From Caldilineaceae bacterium (GTDB lineage Bacteria > Chloroflexota > Anaerolineae > Caldilineales > Caldilineaceae): a stretch of DNA of 64,000 bases. The translations under genes and the position numbers were made by a program. Below the pieces are notes generated by a model. It was given only the letters and a program-made list of their open reading frames with translations, was not told the origin of the DNA and did no database searches. Shown here piece by piece: positions 7,931-16,131 of the stretch. Positions within the stretch are counted from its first letter, which is position 1. Each line of letters begins with the position of its first letter. The stretch spans positions 228,612 to 292,611 of the forward strand of contig JALHQH010000012.1 of NCBI GenBank assembly GCA_022842065.1, written 5' to 3'.

Positions 7931-10090
7931 TTAGCTGTGCGGGAGCAGAAAGGAAAAGGTCGCACCCTGGTCAACCTCGCCCTCTGCCCAAACCCGCCCA
8001 CCGTGGCGGTGGATCACACGTTGGACAATCGCGAGCCCGACACCGGTACCAGGAAAGGCGCGTTCGCTATGCAGGCGTTGGAAGACACCAAAGAGTTTGT
8101 CCACATAGTGCATATCAAAGCCCGCGCCGTTATCACGTACCCAATAGATATTGCCATTGCTTGTCTCTGTCCCGCCGACTTCGATTAAAGCATGCTCGCG
8201 ATTTGCGGAAAATTTGATCGAATTTGACAATAAATTTTGCCATACCTGCCGGATCATCGCCAGATCACCCACCGCTAAAGGCAGCGAATTGAGCTTAAAA
8301 TTGATCCGAGTGCGCTGTTCTTCCCTGACTAATTGGGCAAAAGTTTCACTGGCTAACTTGGTCATCTCTAAAGGTGTTAACTGGACTTGAATGCGGCCCA
8401 AGCGCGAAAAACCCAGCAGATCATCAATAAGCTGACCCATGCGTTGGGCTTCGTCACAGATGATTCCGCAGATCCGTAGGGCTTCACTATCCAATTTAGG
8501 GGCGTAATCTTCGACTAGTATACGGGTGTAGCCGGCAATCGCCCGCAATGGGGCTCGCAAATCATGCGAAACCGAGTAGGAAAAGGCTTCTAACTCTTTG
8601 TTGGCTGCTTGTAACTGATTTGTCCGGTCGATTACCCGTGCTTCTAGCTCCTCATTCCAATGGTGAATTGCAGCTTCGGCTACTTTCCGATCAGTAATTT
8701 CAGTCAGCACGCCATACCAGAGAATACTGCCATCGGCTTCTTGCTGCGGAATCGAGCGTCCCTCCACCCAGATCTCGCCGCGCACTGGGTGGCAGACCCG
8801 AAATTCAGCATGCCAAGTGGTCATTTGTTCGAGTGAGACGGCAATCGTCGCCAACGTGTGTTCGACATCGTCGGGATGCCACAGGCGCATGATCGTCGTC
8901 GCATCTTTGGCTAGTTGCTCGGCACTCAATCCATAGATTTCTTCGATGCGTGGATTGGCGTAGGGAAAGCTGATGGTACCATCGGCCCGTTGTCGATAGG
9001 CATGCACTACCCCAGGCACTGTGTTAACAATTTTCTGAAAGCGATCCTTTTCTGCGCGCAGGTCACCCTCGATTGCTTTGCGCTCCGTAATGTCGTGGAG
9101 CGTAACAAAGGCCTGGTAAGGTTTGGTTGCCCCTGTTTTAAATTGAGGAATGGCACTGATAATCATCCAGATAAAGCGCTGTTGCGCTGGATTAAAGACG
9201 CCTAAAGTCTGCTGATAGACTGGTTGGCCGGTCTGCAAGGCTAGCCACGAGGGATGTTGGGTCGCAGCGACCGGTGAACCATCTTCGGCAATGACTTGCC
9301 AGGCTGGGCTAGAGGAGGTTCGGTTTAATACTTCATCGCGCGTCAAGCCAAACATGGTGAGCGCTGCCTGATTGACCTCTTCGATGGTGCCGTCGGCGCG
9401 CTGATAAAAGACTCCTTGGACCATGTTATCAAAGAGGGTGCGATATTTGGCCTCGCGCTCGTGCAGGGCCTGTTCAGTTGCCGCCTTTGCCATGCCACCA
9501 TAATGGTGGACGAAGCAAATGATTGCCAGCAGTAGTCCTGCGCCACCCAATATCCAAAGAAAAATGGTATGTAGCCATTGCGTGAGTTGCTGGAGGTGCA
9601 TCCGAATCAAGGCATCGATTTGGATCGTCTGGCGTTCAAGTCGGCCATAGGTGAGGCGTAGCGCCGTCGCTTGGGCAGGGGTTGGCGCAGGTGTTGCCCG
9701 CCATTGCAGCAGGCTGCTGTGAAAGGCTTCGACATCTGCTTGGAAGGTCGCGGCAAGCTGGTCTGTCTTCTCAAGCTGAACTGCGATCTGCTCAAAGTTA
9801 GCAATTGCTTGTTCCAGTAAGGCCAGTCCCTGTTCCCATTCAAAAGGTGAAGTTGCCTGGTCGGCCAAAGTAATGTGTAAAAACCCTTGCACAAGATCAA
9901 TCCGGGCCTGGCGCAGATTGTCAAGCGCCAGGCCTGCGCGCGTCAGGGTATACTGTTGCCGAAAGTGGAGCCAGGTGATAATCACACAGATCAAGACCGA
10001 CATAACCACCACTGCCCAGCTTAGCCATTGGTTCTTCGCCACGCGCACGAATAAAGCGCGTGGATATGTGTAAGGGAGTAGATATTTCAT
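7931..10090 (-). CDS. Membrane sensor histidine kinase with extracytoplasmic helical domain and two PAS domains
   Basis: 719 residues. Membrane helix 1 (about 24-44) and helix 2 (about 173-193) flank an all-helical extracytoplasmic sensor of about 125 residues. Two PAS domains follow (about 212-335 and 345-475, each ending in a DITER/EITDR-like motif), then a coiled coil, HisKA with H509 in SVSHDLRAPLRAI, and HATPase_c with VRDNGAGFD and GTGVGLAIVQRV. The C-terminal part resembles bacteriophytochrome-type kinases, which fits the Rcp1-like receiver downstream. Its ATG overlaps the stop of the preceding small gene by 4 bp (ATGA), implying translational coupling. It presumably senses a signal outside the membrane and passes phosphate to the receivers. 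Confidence 0.9.
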   Translation of the reverse strand: MKYLLPYTYPRALFVRVAKNQWLSWAVVVMSVLICVIITWLHFRQQYTLTRAGLALDNLRQARIDLVQGFLHITLADQATSPFEWEQGLALLEQAIANFEQIAVQLEKTDQLAATFQADVEAFHSSLLQWRATPAPTPAQATALRLTYGRLERQTIQIDALIRMHLQQLTQWLHTIFLWILGGAGLLLAIICFVHHYGGMAKAATEQALHEREAKYRTLFDNMVQGVFYQRADGTIEEVNQAALTMFGLTRDEVLNRTSSSPAWQVIAEDGSPVAATQHPSWLALQTGQPVYQQTLGVFNPAQQRFIWMIISAIPQFKTGATKPYQAFVTLHDITERKAIEGDLRAEKDRFQKIVNTVPGVVHAYRQRADGTISFPYANPRIEEIYGLSAEQLAKDATTIMRLWHPDDVEHTLATIAVSLEQMTTWHAEFRVCHPVRGEIWVEGRSIPQQEADGSILWYGVLTEITDRKVAEAAIHHWNEELEARVIDRTNQLQAANKELEAFSYSVSHDLRAPLRAIAGYTRILVEDYAPKLDSEALRICGIICDEAQRMGQLIDDLLGFSRLGRIQVQLTPLEMTKLASETFAQLVREEQRTRINFKLNSLPLAVGDLAMIRQVWQNLLSNSIKFSANREHALIEVGGTETSNGNIYWVRDNGAGFDMHYVDKLFGVFQRLHSERAFPGTGVGLAIVQRVIHRHGGRVWAEGEVDQGATFSFLLPHS

Positions 10091-10341
10091 TGCGCCAGAA
10101 TCACCTTCTGATTAATGCCTAAGTGGGCGCCGATCAATCTGGCCATTTCAGGAAATTCACCGGTTACTTCACCAGCGACACGGAAGGAATAAGGGGCCTC
10201 GATCGCATAACCTATACGGATCGTGTTGCTCTTTTGTAGACGCTGGAATGATTGATCGCACAGCGCGAAAAACAGCAGCGCTCCTGCGAGCACCACCAAA
10301 CTTGTAAGTCCGGCAAGAATTACTTGACGATTATCTTTCAT
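10087..10341 (-). CDS. Short membrane-anchored fragment of a family-3 solute-binding protein
   Basis: 84 residues. An N-terminal membrane/signal helix (LAGLTSLVVLAGALLFFAL) is followed by LQKSNTIRIGYAIEAPYSFR and EFPEMARLIGAHLGI, which match the first lobe of family-3 solute-binding proteins (SBP_bac_3). The frame stops after about 55 of the usual 220 or more domain residues. Its stop overlaps the start of the sensor kinase (ATGA), so it is either a remnant or a deliberate short partner of the kinase. The frame extends to 10407; I chose the ATG at 10341 (MKDNRQVIL) at the start of the helix. First gene of the signalling operon. Confidence 0.65.
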   Translation of the reverse strand: MKDNRQVILAGLTSLVVLAGALLFFALCDQSFQRLQKSNTIRIGYAIEAPYSFRVAGEVTGEFPEMARLIGAHLGINQKVILAQ

Positions 10342-10416
10342 CTGCCAATCTTGTATATAGGTAACTGACAAGTTTAGCCACAAATTGTACAGCAGATTAC
10401 TGAACAACTGTATAGA

Positions 10417-10445
10417 ATTATATCATAAGGAAACGGTAAAGTGAA
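10417..10445 (-). promoter_or_regulatory. Promoter of the signalling operon
   Basis: Minus strand TTCACT (10440-10445), 17 bp, TATAAT (10417-10422), 76 bp ahead of the first ATG. The -10 element is a perfect consensus. Confidence 0.6.
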
Positions 10446-10473
10446 GAAGTGATTTAGGACTTACACTTACTCT

Positions 10474-10567
10474 TATAGATACGACAAATAGAGTTGGCAC
10501 CAAGCGGGCTGCGCATCAGGGGATGCGCAGTACACGATTGTGCCATGTTAATCTACGTTGTCTATTA
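10474..10567. repeat. MITE-like dispersed repeat, copy 1
   Basis: About 95 bp with imperfect terminal inverted repeats and a central hairpin (CTGCGCATC / GATGCGCAG). The 61-bp core (10485-10545) is nearly identical to 29255-29314. It occupies a 441-bp gap with no convincing gene. A palindromic terminator follows at 10695-10753. Confidence 0.7.
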
Positions 10568-10694
10568 GGCGCATGCGTAAGTTCTAAACTCAAAAGTGGT
10601 AAGATATTAAGGTGAAGAAGAATTGCCACGCGTAGCACAATTTTTTTGCAAAGCTCCTTTTGGTTATGGTCGGTTACCTCGCTGGGTAAAAAAC

Positions 10695-10753
10695 CGCGGA
10701 CGCACAAATAGGCCGAAAATCTAAGGGATTTTCGGCCTATTTGTGCGTCCGCG
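10695..10753. terminator. Long palindrome downstream of isocitrate lyase
   Basis: Perfect 26-bp arms (10695-10720 and 10728-10753) with a 7-nt loop, beginning 30 bp past the isocitrate lyase stop. On the minus strand it acts as a terminator-like hairpin; the AAAAAA at 10688-10693 would give a U-tract on that strand. Confidence 0.75.
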
Positions 10754-10782
10754 TGGGTGATACGCCGCTTGAATGGGGGCGC

Positions 10783-12087
10783 TTATGCCAATACGGGGGT
10801 AAATTGCGCCTCTTCGGTGGAACCAGTAAGTGCCACGGTTGACGCCAGCCCACCGGTGACGGTCATCTGGACTTCGTCGAAATAGCCGGCACCCACAAAA
10901 CTCTGATGTTTCACCGCACTAAAGTTCATGGTGCGTTCCAGCTCAAACTCTTTTTCTTGCAGGCGGGAGTAGGCGGCCATCCCTTGCTCACGATAGGCTG
11001 TCGCCAACTCAAACATGCTGCTGTTGAGCGCATGGAAGCCGGCCAGGGTTACAAATTGGAACTTATAGCCCATGGCGCCCAATTCTTCTTGGAAGTGCGC
11101 AATCGTTGCTTCGTCCACATGGCGCCGCCAATTAAAGGAGGGAGAGCAGTTATAGGCCAGCAACTTGCCTGGGAATTGGCTATGGATGGCGTGGGCGAAT
11201 TCACGTGCCTCACCGAGATCGGGGGTGGAAGTTTCACACCAGACCAGGTCAGCATAAGGCGCATAGGCGAGACCCCGTGCAATGGCATAGTCAAGGCTGC
11301 CTTTGATGCGGAAAAAGCCTTCATGGGTGCGCTCGCCGGTGATAAAGGCATGATCGGCCGGGTCAATGTCACTGGTGACGAGCTGGGCCGAATCGGCATC
11401 GGTGCGCGCAATAATCAATGTCGGCACCCCCATCACATCGGCGGCCAGGCGGGCGGAGACCAACTTTTGGATCGCCTCGCGCGTCGGCACCAACACTTTG
11501 CCCCCCATGTGGCCGCACTTTTTGGCTGAAGCCAGTTGATCTTCCAGGTGAATCCCGGCTGCGCCTGCTTCAATCAGTGCCTTGGCCAACTCAAAGGCAT
11601 TGAGCACACCGCCAAAGCCGGCTTCGGCGTCGGCCACAATGGGGGCCAGCCAATGCACACTATTTTTGCCCGCCATGTGCTGAATCTGGTCGGCGCGCAG
11701 CAGGGCGTTGTTGATGCGCCGCACCAAACGCGGGGCGCTATCGGCTGGATAGAGGCTTTGATCTGGATAGGTCTGGTCCGCATTGTTGGCGTCACCGGCC
11801 ACTTGCCAACCGCTCAAGTAGATCGCCTTCAACCCGGCCTGTACCATCTGCACCGCCTGGTTGCCGGTCTGCGCGCCCAGGGTGCGCAAAAAGGGTTCGC
11901 GCTGCAATAATTCCCACAGGCGTTGCGCGCCCATTTCGGCCAGCGTATATTGCAGCCGCACCGAGCCTCGTAACTTCAACACCTGTTCGGCGCGGTAGGG
12001 GCGTTGCACCCCATGCCAGCGCGCCGAAGTCTGCCAATTATAGGTTAACGCCTTGGCCTGTGCATTCACCTTTGAATGGTCGGGCAT
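10783..12087 (-). CDS. aceA: Isocitrate lyase
   Basis: 434-residue isocitrate lyase, which splits isocitrate into glyoxylate and succinate in the glyoxylate shunt. The catalytic signature KKCGHMGGK is at 189-197 (active-site Cys191). Also visible are the metal-binding [17 protein letters not shown], a TDADSA segment and the C-terminal YNCSPSFNW. Length and motif order match bacterial AceA. No malate synthase gene lies nearby. The C-terminus is somewhat extended ([14 protein letters not shown]). It lies alone between a long leader region and a palindromic terminator. It implies growth on acetate, fatty acids or other C2-yielding substrates. Confidence 0.95.
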   Translation of the reverse strand: MPDHSKVNAQAKALTYNWQTSARWHGVQRPYRAEQVLKLRGSVRLQYTLAEMGAQRLWELLQREPFLRTLGAQTGNQAVQMVQAGLKAIYLSGWQVAGDANNADQTYPDQSLYPADSAPRLVRRINNALLRADQIQHMAGKNSVHWLAPIVADAEAGFGGVLNAFELAKALIEAGAAGIHLEDQLASAKKCGHMGGKVLVPTREAIQKLVSARLAADVMGVPTLIIARTDADSAQLVTSDIDPADHAFITGERTHEGFFRIKGSLDYAIARGLAYAPYADLVWCETSTPDLGEAREFAHAIHSQFPGKLLAYNCSPSFNWRRHVDEATIAHFQEELGAMGYKFQFVTLAGFHALNSSMFELATAYREQGMAAYSRLQEKEFELERTMNFSAVKHQSFVGAGYFDEVQMTVTGGLASTVALTGSTEEAQFTPVLA

Positions 12088-12248
12088 GAAACTTCTCCTT
12101 CGATAAAATTAAATTGAATTGAACAAATAAGCGATGAAAGGAACAACAAAGTGACCCCCATGCACGGCAGCAGGCAGCGCTTAGTCGCGGCACGATGCAA
12201 CGGGCAAGGGCGAAAGGGTAATTGAAAATGACGGTCAAACCGAATTGG

Positions 12249-12434
12249 TTAGTGTACAGCTACCACAGAAGGGACAATGAATGAAGAGATAACACGCGAA
12301 GAAATGACTACAGAAGAGACTGGGACAAAAGCTGCTGCGGCCAGGGCAATCAAGCTCGTTGCGGGGGTGACACCTGGTAAAACAAAATGCGCTAACCGTG
12401 CGTTGACGATCAGCGGACAAAATCGCTGGCACAT
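12249..12434 (-). CDS. Possible small hydrophobic protein upstream of aceA
   Basis: 61 codons, MCQRFCPLIV at the start, with one or two potential membrane segments. Support is positional only: AGGAG 8 bases before the ATG, and a TACAAT -10-like hexamer about 30 bp further up. I see no good -35 element and recognise no family. It could be spurious. It is codirectional with aceA and ends 161 bp before it. Confidence 0.22.
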   Translation of the reverse strand: MCQRFCPLIVNARLAHFVLPGVTPATSLIALAAAAFVPVSSVVISSRVISSFIVPSVVAVH

Positions 12435-12706
12435 GGCATAGACTCCTGGCCGTGCTAGGCTACGATTGTAAAAGAGTGGTGCTAATCTGCGTTGCCGGCA
12501 AAGGCCAAACCTGCGCCCTTCAGATGCCGAGTAAAATTAGATATCAATGTGTCGCTAAAGTAAACGCAAGAGGAAAGCCAACTCTTAATTAGCGCAGCGT
12601 ATAAATAGCTAAGGGTGACAGCAGTATAAGTAGCGGTAGTTACATTTTAGTTACGGATATAAGGCTCGTCGAATCTTTCGGGGGATTTAACCCGCAGAGG
12701 TTGGAT

Positions 12707-12733
12707 AAACCTTGGCAGCAGCGACCAAGGTTT
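12707..12733. terminator. Hairpin after larC
   Basis: 9-bp arms AAACCTTGG / CCAAGGTTT with a 9-nt loop, 12 bp past the larC stop. No clear U-tract, so termination is a guess. Confidence 0.4.
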
Positions 12734-12744
12734 GATAGATTATC

Positions 12745-13956
12745 TCATTCCGCCCTCAATGGGCCATCAGCTTTTTGGTGAGCCATCTCAGCCACAAAGG
12801 TCTGCTGATGAGCGGCGCTCAAGGCAGCTTCGTAGACCATACGCACGGGTACACCTTGTTGCTGGGCAAGCTGTTGGCAGATCGCATACTCGGGTTTGAC
12901 TCCCACTACCTGTCCATCCAGCCATTTACGTTTGATCGGGATCAGGCCATAGCGGGTTTCAATGGTGATAAAATCGCGCGGCGCTTCATGGCGATGGACC
13001 GTATGGACACGCACGCCTAGCGTTGTTGTCTCGCGCAACAGCAGATCGCTGAGGATTGTTTCGCCTGATTGGGGGGCGAGCAGACTGAGCAACACGCCTG
13101 GCCGCCCTTTTTTCATGCCGATGGGTGTGGTCCACACGTCAAGCGCGCCAGCCGCAAAGAGCTGCTCACTAATGACGCCATATAACTCTGGGTTCATGTC
13201 GTCGATATTGGTTTCGATCTGCACCAGGTGCCCATCGTCCACCGGCTCACCTAGCCAAAGGCGCGCCAGATTCGGCCAGGCAAATTCCTTCTGCCCGGCC
13301 CCAATGCCAATTCGTTGTAGTTGTAGGCGCGGCTGTCGAAAGATCGCCAACTCGGCGATCAGGGCGGCCCCCGTGGGGGTCACCAATTCACCAGGGCCAG
13401 GGGCCGGGCGGGTTGGCGCACCGACGGCGGTGAGCAGCGCCAGCGTCGCCGGGGCCGGCAGGGGGATGCGCCCATGGGCCGAAGTGGTCCACCCTTCGCC
13501 CAATGGCGCACCGGACGCATAAAGCTGTTTGATCCCCAATGCCTGCAACCCAGCACAGACGCCAACGATGTCAATAATCGCATCAAGCGCGCCGACTTCG
13601 TGAAAATGAACTTCTTCCAGTGTACTGCCATGGACGGCCGCTTCGGCCTGCGCCAGGCGCGTAAAAACGGCGATGGCCTGCGCTTTGACTACACTGGGCA
13701 ACTCTGCCTGTTCGATGATCTGTCGGATATCGTAGAGATGGCGATGGGCATCGCCCACCGTGGCCTGGACATCAACCAGCGTGGCGCGCAGCGGCCCTTT
13801 CATGACGGTACGCGCTTGCACCTGCCAACTGCCCGCCGGCAACCCTAAGGCGGCGACGGTCGCTTCAAGTTGCGCCACTGGCCAACCGCCATCAACTAGG
13901 CAGCCCAAAAACATATCGCCCGAAATGCCCGAAGGTAGATCTAAATAGGCAATCAT
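12745..13956 (-). CDS. larC: Nickel-pincer cofactor biosynthesis protein LarC (nickel insertion)
   Basis: 403-residue LarC, the CTP-dependent cyclometallase that inserts nickel into the pincer nucleotide made by LarB and LarE. Family signatures: MIAYLDLPSGISGDMFLG at the N-terminus, HRHLYDI near residue 72, EEVHFHEVGALDAIIDIVG in the middle, VTPTGAALIAE, and ETNIDDMNPE at the start of the C-terminal half. It is one uninterrupted frame, unlike Lactobacillus plantarum, where LarC is made through a programmed frameshift. It starts 8 bp after the larE stop, so the two are cotranscribed. Confidence 0.93.
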   Translation of the reverse strand: MIAYLDLPSGISGDMFLGCLVDGGWPVAQLEATVAALGLPAGSWQVQARTVMKGPLRATLVDVQATVGDAHRHLYDIRQIIEQAELPSVVKAQAIAVFTRLAQAEAAVHGSTLEEVHFHEVGALDAIIDIVGVCAGLQALGIKQLYASGAPLGEGWTTSAHGRIPLPAPATLALLTAVGAPTRPAPGPGELVTPTGAALIAELAIFRQPRLQLQRIGIGAGQKEFAWPNLARLWLGEPVDDGHLVQIETNIDDMNPELYGVISEQLFAAGALDVWTTPIGMKKGRPGVLLSLLAPQSGETILSDLLLRETTTLGVRVHTVHRHEAPRDFITIETRYGLIPIKRKWLDGQVVGVKPEYAICQQLAQQQGVPVRMVYEAALSAAHQQTFVAEMAHQKADGPLRAE

Positions 13957-13964
13957 CAGTAAAC

Positions 13965-14801
13965 TTACTCCGCCATCAGCAGGGGAATGGCGGTTCCGTT
14001 CGCGCCATTGAGCGACCCACTGCGGAACCCGGCCAGATCGAGGGCGACAAAGCGATAGCCGGCAGCTTTGACCCCACTGGTAATCTGCAGGTGGTGCGCA
14101 ATCGCTTGGGGGAAATCCTCTGCCGGCAACTCAATGCGCGCAATTTCGTTGTGATGACGTACCCGAAATTGGCGGAAACCCAATGCCACCAACACATCCT
14201 CCGCCCCTTCAATCTGGCGCAGCAGTTCTGGGGTAATTGGCGTGCCATGCGGCACACGCGACGAGAGGCAGGCCATAGCCGGCTTGTCCCACACCGGCAA
14301 CCCCAACTCCTGGGCCAGGGCGCGTACTTCGTCTTTGGTCACACCGACTTCGAGCAGCGGGGAACGCACGCCGCGCTCACGCGCCGCGGTCATACCGGGG
14401 CGGTAGTCGCCGACATCGCTGGCATTATTGCCATCCAGTACAATCCCCCACGCTTCTGCCGTCAAAATCGCTTTGAGCTGATTGTGCAGCTCCGATTTAC
14501 AGAAGTAACAGCGGTTGTTGGGATTGGCGGCATAGCTGGGATCCAGATACTCTTCCGTATTGACCAGCCGATAGGGCACCCCCAACTCCTCCGCCAACTT
14601 GACCGCATCGCGCATCTCGCGCGCCGGATAGCTGGGTGAAACGCCGATACAGGCCAACGCCTTGTCACCCAACTCGGCGTGGGCAATTGCCATCACCAAC
14701 GCGCTGTCTACTCCCCCTGAGTAGGCCACCAAAACCGAGCCACACTCATGCATGATCGCGCGCAGTGCCGCTAATTTCGCTTGTAATGCCATCCCTGCCA
14801 T
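13965..14801 (-). CDS. larE: Pyridinium-3,5-bisthiocarboxylic acid mononucleotide synthase LarE (sulfur transferase)
   Basis: 278-residue PP-loop ATP pyrophosphatase that puts sulfur on the carboxylated pyridinium nucleotide made by LarB. The PP-loop SGGVDS is at 28-33. Three cysteines stand out: C98 and C101 in NNRCYFCKSEL, and C178 in AMACLSSRVPHG. A three-Cys arrangement is reported for LarE proteins that hold a [4Fe-4S] cluster and work catalytically, whereas the L. plantarum enzyme sacrifices one Cys per turnover. The frame is open to 14888; I chose 14801 (MAGMALQ) because AGAAGG lies about 9 bases ahead and the length then equals the family norm. Confidence 0.92.
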   Translation of the reverse strand: MAGMALQAKLAALRAIMHECGSVLVAYSGGVDSALVMAIAHAELGDKALACIGVSPSYPAREMRDAVKLAEELGVPYRLVNTEEYLDPSYAANPNNRCYFCKSELHNQLKAILTAEAWGIVLDGNNASDVGDYRPGMTAARERGVRSPLLEVGVTKDEVRALAQELGLPVWDKPAMACLSSRVPHGTPITPELLRQIEGAEDVLVALGFRQFRVRHHNEIARIELPAEDFPQAIAHHLQITSGVKAAGYRFVALDLAGFRSGSLNGANGTAIPLLMAE

Positions 14802-14839
14802 GAAAATCATCCTTCTCTCTATATCCACGACTTGACTAC

Positions 14840-15100
14840 CAAGCCACCCCACCCTAACCCTCCCTGCGATTAAGGTAAGCGACCTCACCCCTGGGGTCCC
14901 TTTGGGAACCTCTCCAAGTTGGAGCGGGGAGATGCAGTTCCCCCTCTCCGCGCTGGAGAGGGGGTCAGGGGGTGAGGTAGATCGGCCCCTCCTTACCTTA
15001 ATGGCAGTGTCCCTAACCCTCCCCTGCGAAGGGAGGGGATCTAGCTGGGAGACCCAAGTTCCCTCCCCAAGCTGGGAAGGGTTAGGGAGAGGTTAGAGTT
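14840..15100. repeat. REP-like intergenic repeats between larB and larE
   Basis: The 352-bp gap is filled by CCCTAACCCTCCC-type inverted repeats. The segment 15011-15096 is nearly identical to 50690-50779, and the part around 14850-14876 resembles 58193-58251 (CCTAACCCTCCCTGCGATTAAG). There is no coding sequence. The array may reduce or terminate read-through from larB into larE-larC. Confidence 0.8.
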
Positions 15101-15153
15101 ACCCACGACTTGGCCATCGCTGCCAGTGGTGCTTTGCGACCACAGTGTGAACG

Positions 15154-15933
15154 TCAGTGGTCAGTCGTCAGTCCTGCGCCCACAATCCGGCTGTTGATCA
15201 GCGCGGCTTGGTGGCCGGCTCCATAGCCATTGTCGATATTGACAACGGAAACCCCCGACGCACAACTGTTGAGCATCGCCAATAGCGCGGCAATGCCACC
15301 AAGGCTTGCCCCATAGCCGACCGAGGTGGGCACGGCGATCACCGGCGCATCGGTCAGGCCGCCAATCACACTGGCTAGTGCCCCCTCCATGCCGGCAATG
15401 ACAACGATGACATTGGCCGTTTGGATGGTGGGAATATGGGGTAGTAGCCGGTGTAGCCCAGCCACCCCAACATCAACAATGCGGTGGGGGCGGTGCCCCA
15501 TCAGGTCAAGCGTTAGACAGGCTTCGTCGACGACGGGCAGGTCGCTGGTGCCGGCGGCGACGACCACGACCCCAGCATGCCGTGCCCGCTCCGGCTCCCG
15601 GTCGAGCCAGAGACAGCGGGCGCTTTCACTAAAATGTAGATCCGGCACCACCGCCAGGGCAGCTTCATAATGCGCCTGGGTAACGCGTGTTGCCAACACC
15701 CGCGCATGGTATTCACTAAGCCGCGCAACAATGCCGGCCACCTGGGCGGGCGTTTTGCCGGCCCCAAAGATCACTTCGGGAAAGCCCCACCGCAAGGCGC
15801 GGTGGTGATCAATGGTGACAAAGGCCAGGTCTTCAAAAGGTAGGAGGCGCAGCCGGTTGACTGCGCTTTCAATATCGCAATGGCCACTGGCAACCTCTGC
15901 CAGTAATGTGTGTAACTGCTGCTGATCCATCAT
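15154..15933 (-). CDS. larB: Pyridinium-3,5-biscarboxylic acid mononucleotide synthase LarB
   Basis: 259-residue LarB, the PurE-related enzyme that carboxylates and hydrolyses nicotinic acid adenine dinucleotide, the first step to the nickel-pincer cofactor. The N-terminal region carries the LarB-specific GFPEVIFGAGKTPAQV. The C-terminal two thirds is NCAIR-mutase-like: VVVAAGTSDLPVVDEA, VGVAGLHRLL, VIAGMEGALASVIGGL, VPTSVGYGASLGG and the final NIDNGYGAGHQAA. Start at 15933 or 15930 (adjacent ATGs, weak ribosome site). Probably transcribed with larE-larC, though a repeat array lies between. The lactate racemase gene larA is not in the window. Confidence 0.93.
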   Translation of the reverse strand: MMDQQQLHTLLAEVASGHCDIESAVNRLRLLPFEDLAFVTIDHHRALRWGFPEVIFGAGKTPAQVAGIVARLSEYHARVLATRVTQAHYEAALAVVPDLHFSESARCLWLDREPERARHAGVVVVAAGTSDLPVVDEACLTLDLMGHRPHRIVDVGVAGLHRLLPHIPTIQTANVIVVIAGMEGALASVIGGLTDAPVIAVPTSVGYGASLGGIAALLAMLNSCASGVSVVNIDNGYGAGHQAALINSRIVGAGLTTDH

Positions 15934-16032
15934 GCGTAGAACAACTACTTTCCAGAATAATATCTATCGCTACGGCCAACGTGTCTGCCCATAGTCTATG
16001 TCTTGCCGCTGGCTTTGTCAAAAATGACAAAA

Positions 16033-16062
16033 ATCGCCCGCAGCCATTTGACTGCGGGCGAT
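16033..16062. terminator. Terminator of the SH3-domain lipoprotein gene
   Basis: 11-bp arms ATCGCCCGCAG / CTGCGGGCGAT with an 8-nt loop. On the minus strand the stem is followed by TTTTTGTCATTTTTG. It lies 70 bp past the stop at 16132. Confidence 0.75.
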
Positions 16063-16131
16063 AATGTATGCCGTTGGTCAGCGCACGGCCGAACAGATCT
16101 CGAACACTGGGCGCTTAACTCCTGCACTTAC

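Larger units (their letters stand above)
12088..12744. other. 657-bp gap upstream of aceA: leader region with a possible small hydrophobic ORF
   Basis: The only candidates here are weak. On the minus strand TACAAT (12465-12470) is followed by AGGAG (12443-12447) and an ATG at 12434 opening a 61-codon frame (to 12249). That peptide is strongly hydrophobic (SLIALAAAAFVPVSSVVIS). With no homologue recognised it may be a small membrane protein or part of the aceA leader. A plus-strand 54-codon frame at 12277-12441 also has a fair ribosome site (GAAGGGA) but a composition unlike a protein. Confidence 0.3.

Noticed and set aside
12277..12441. 54-codon plus-strand open frame with a fair ribosome site
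   Set aside because: Composition (EE, TTEE, AAAA) is unlike a folded protein, no promoter is visible and it is antisense to the leader of aceA.
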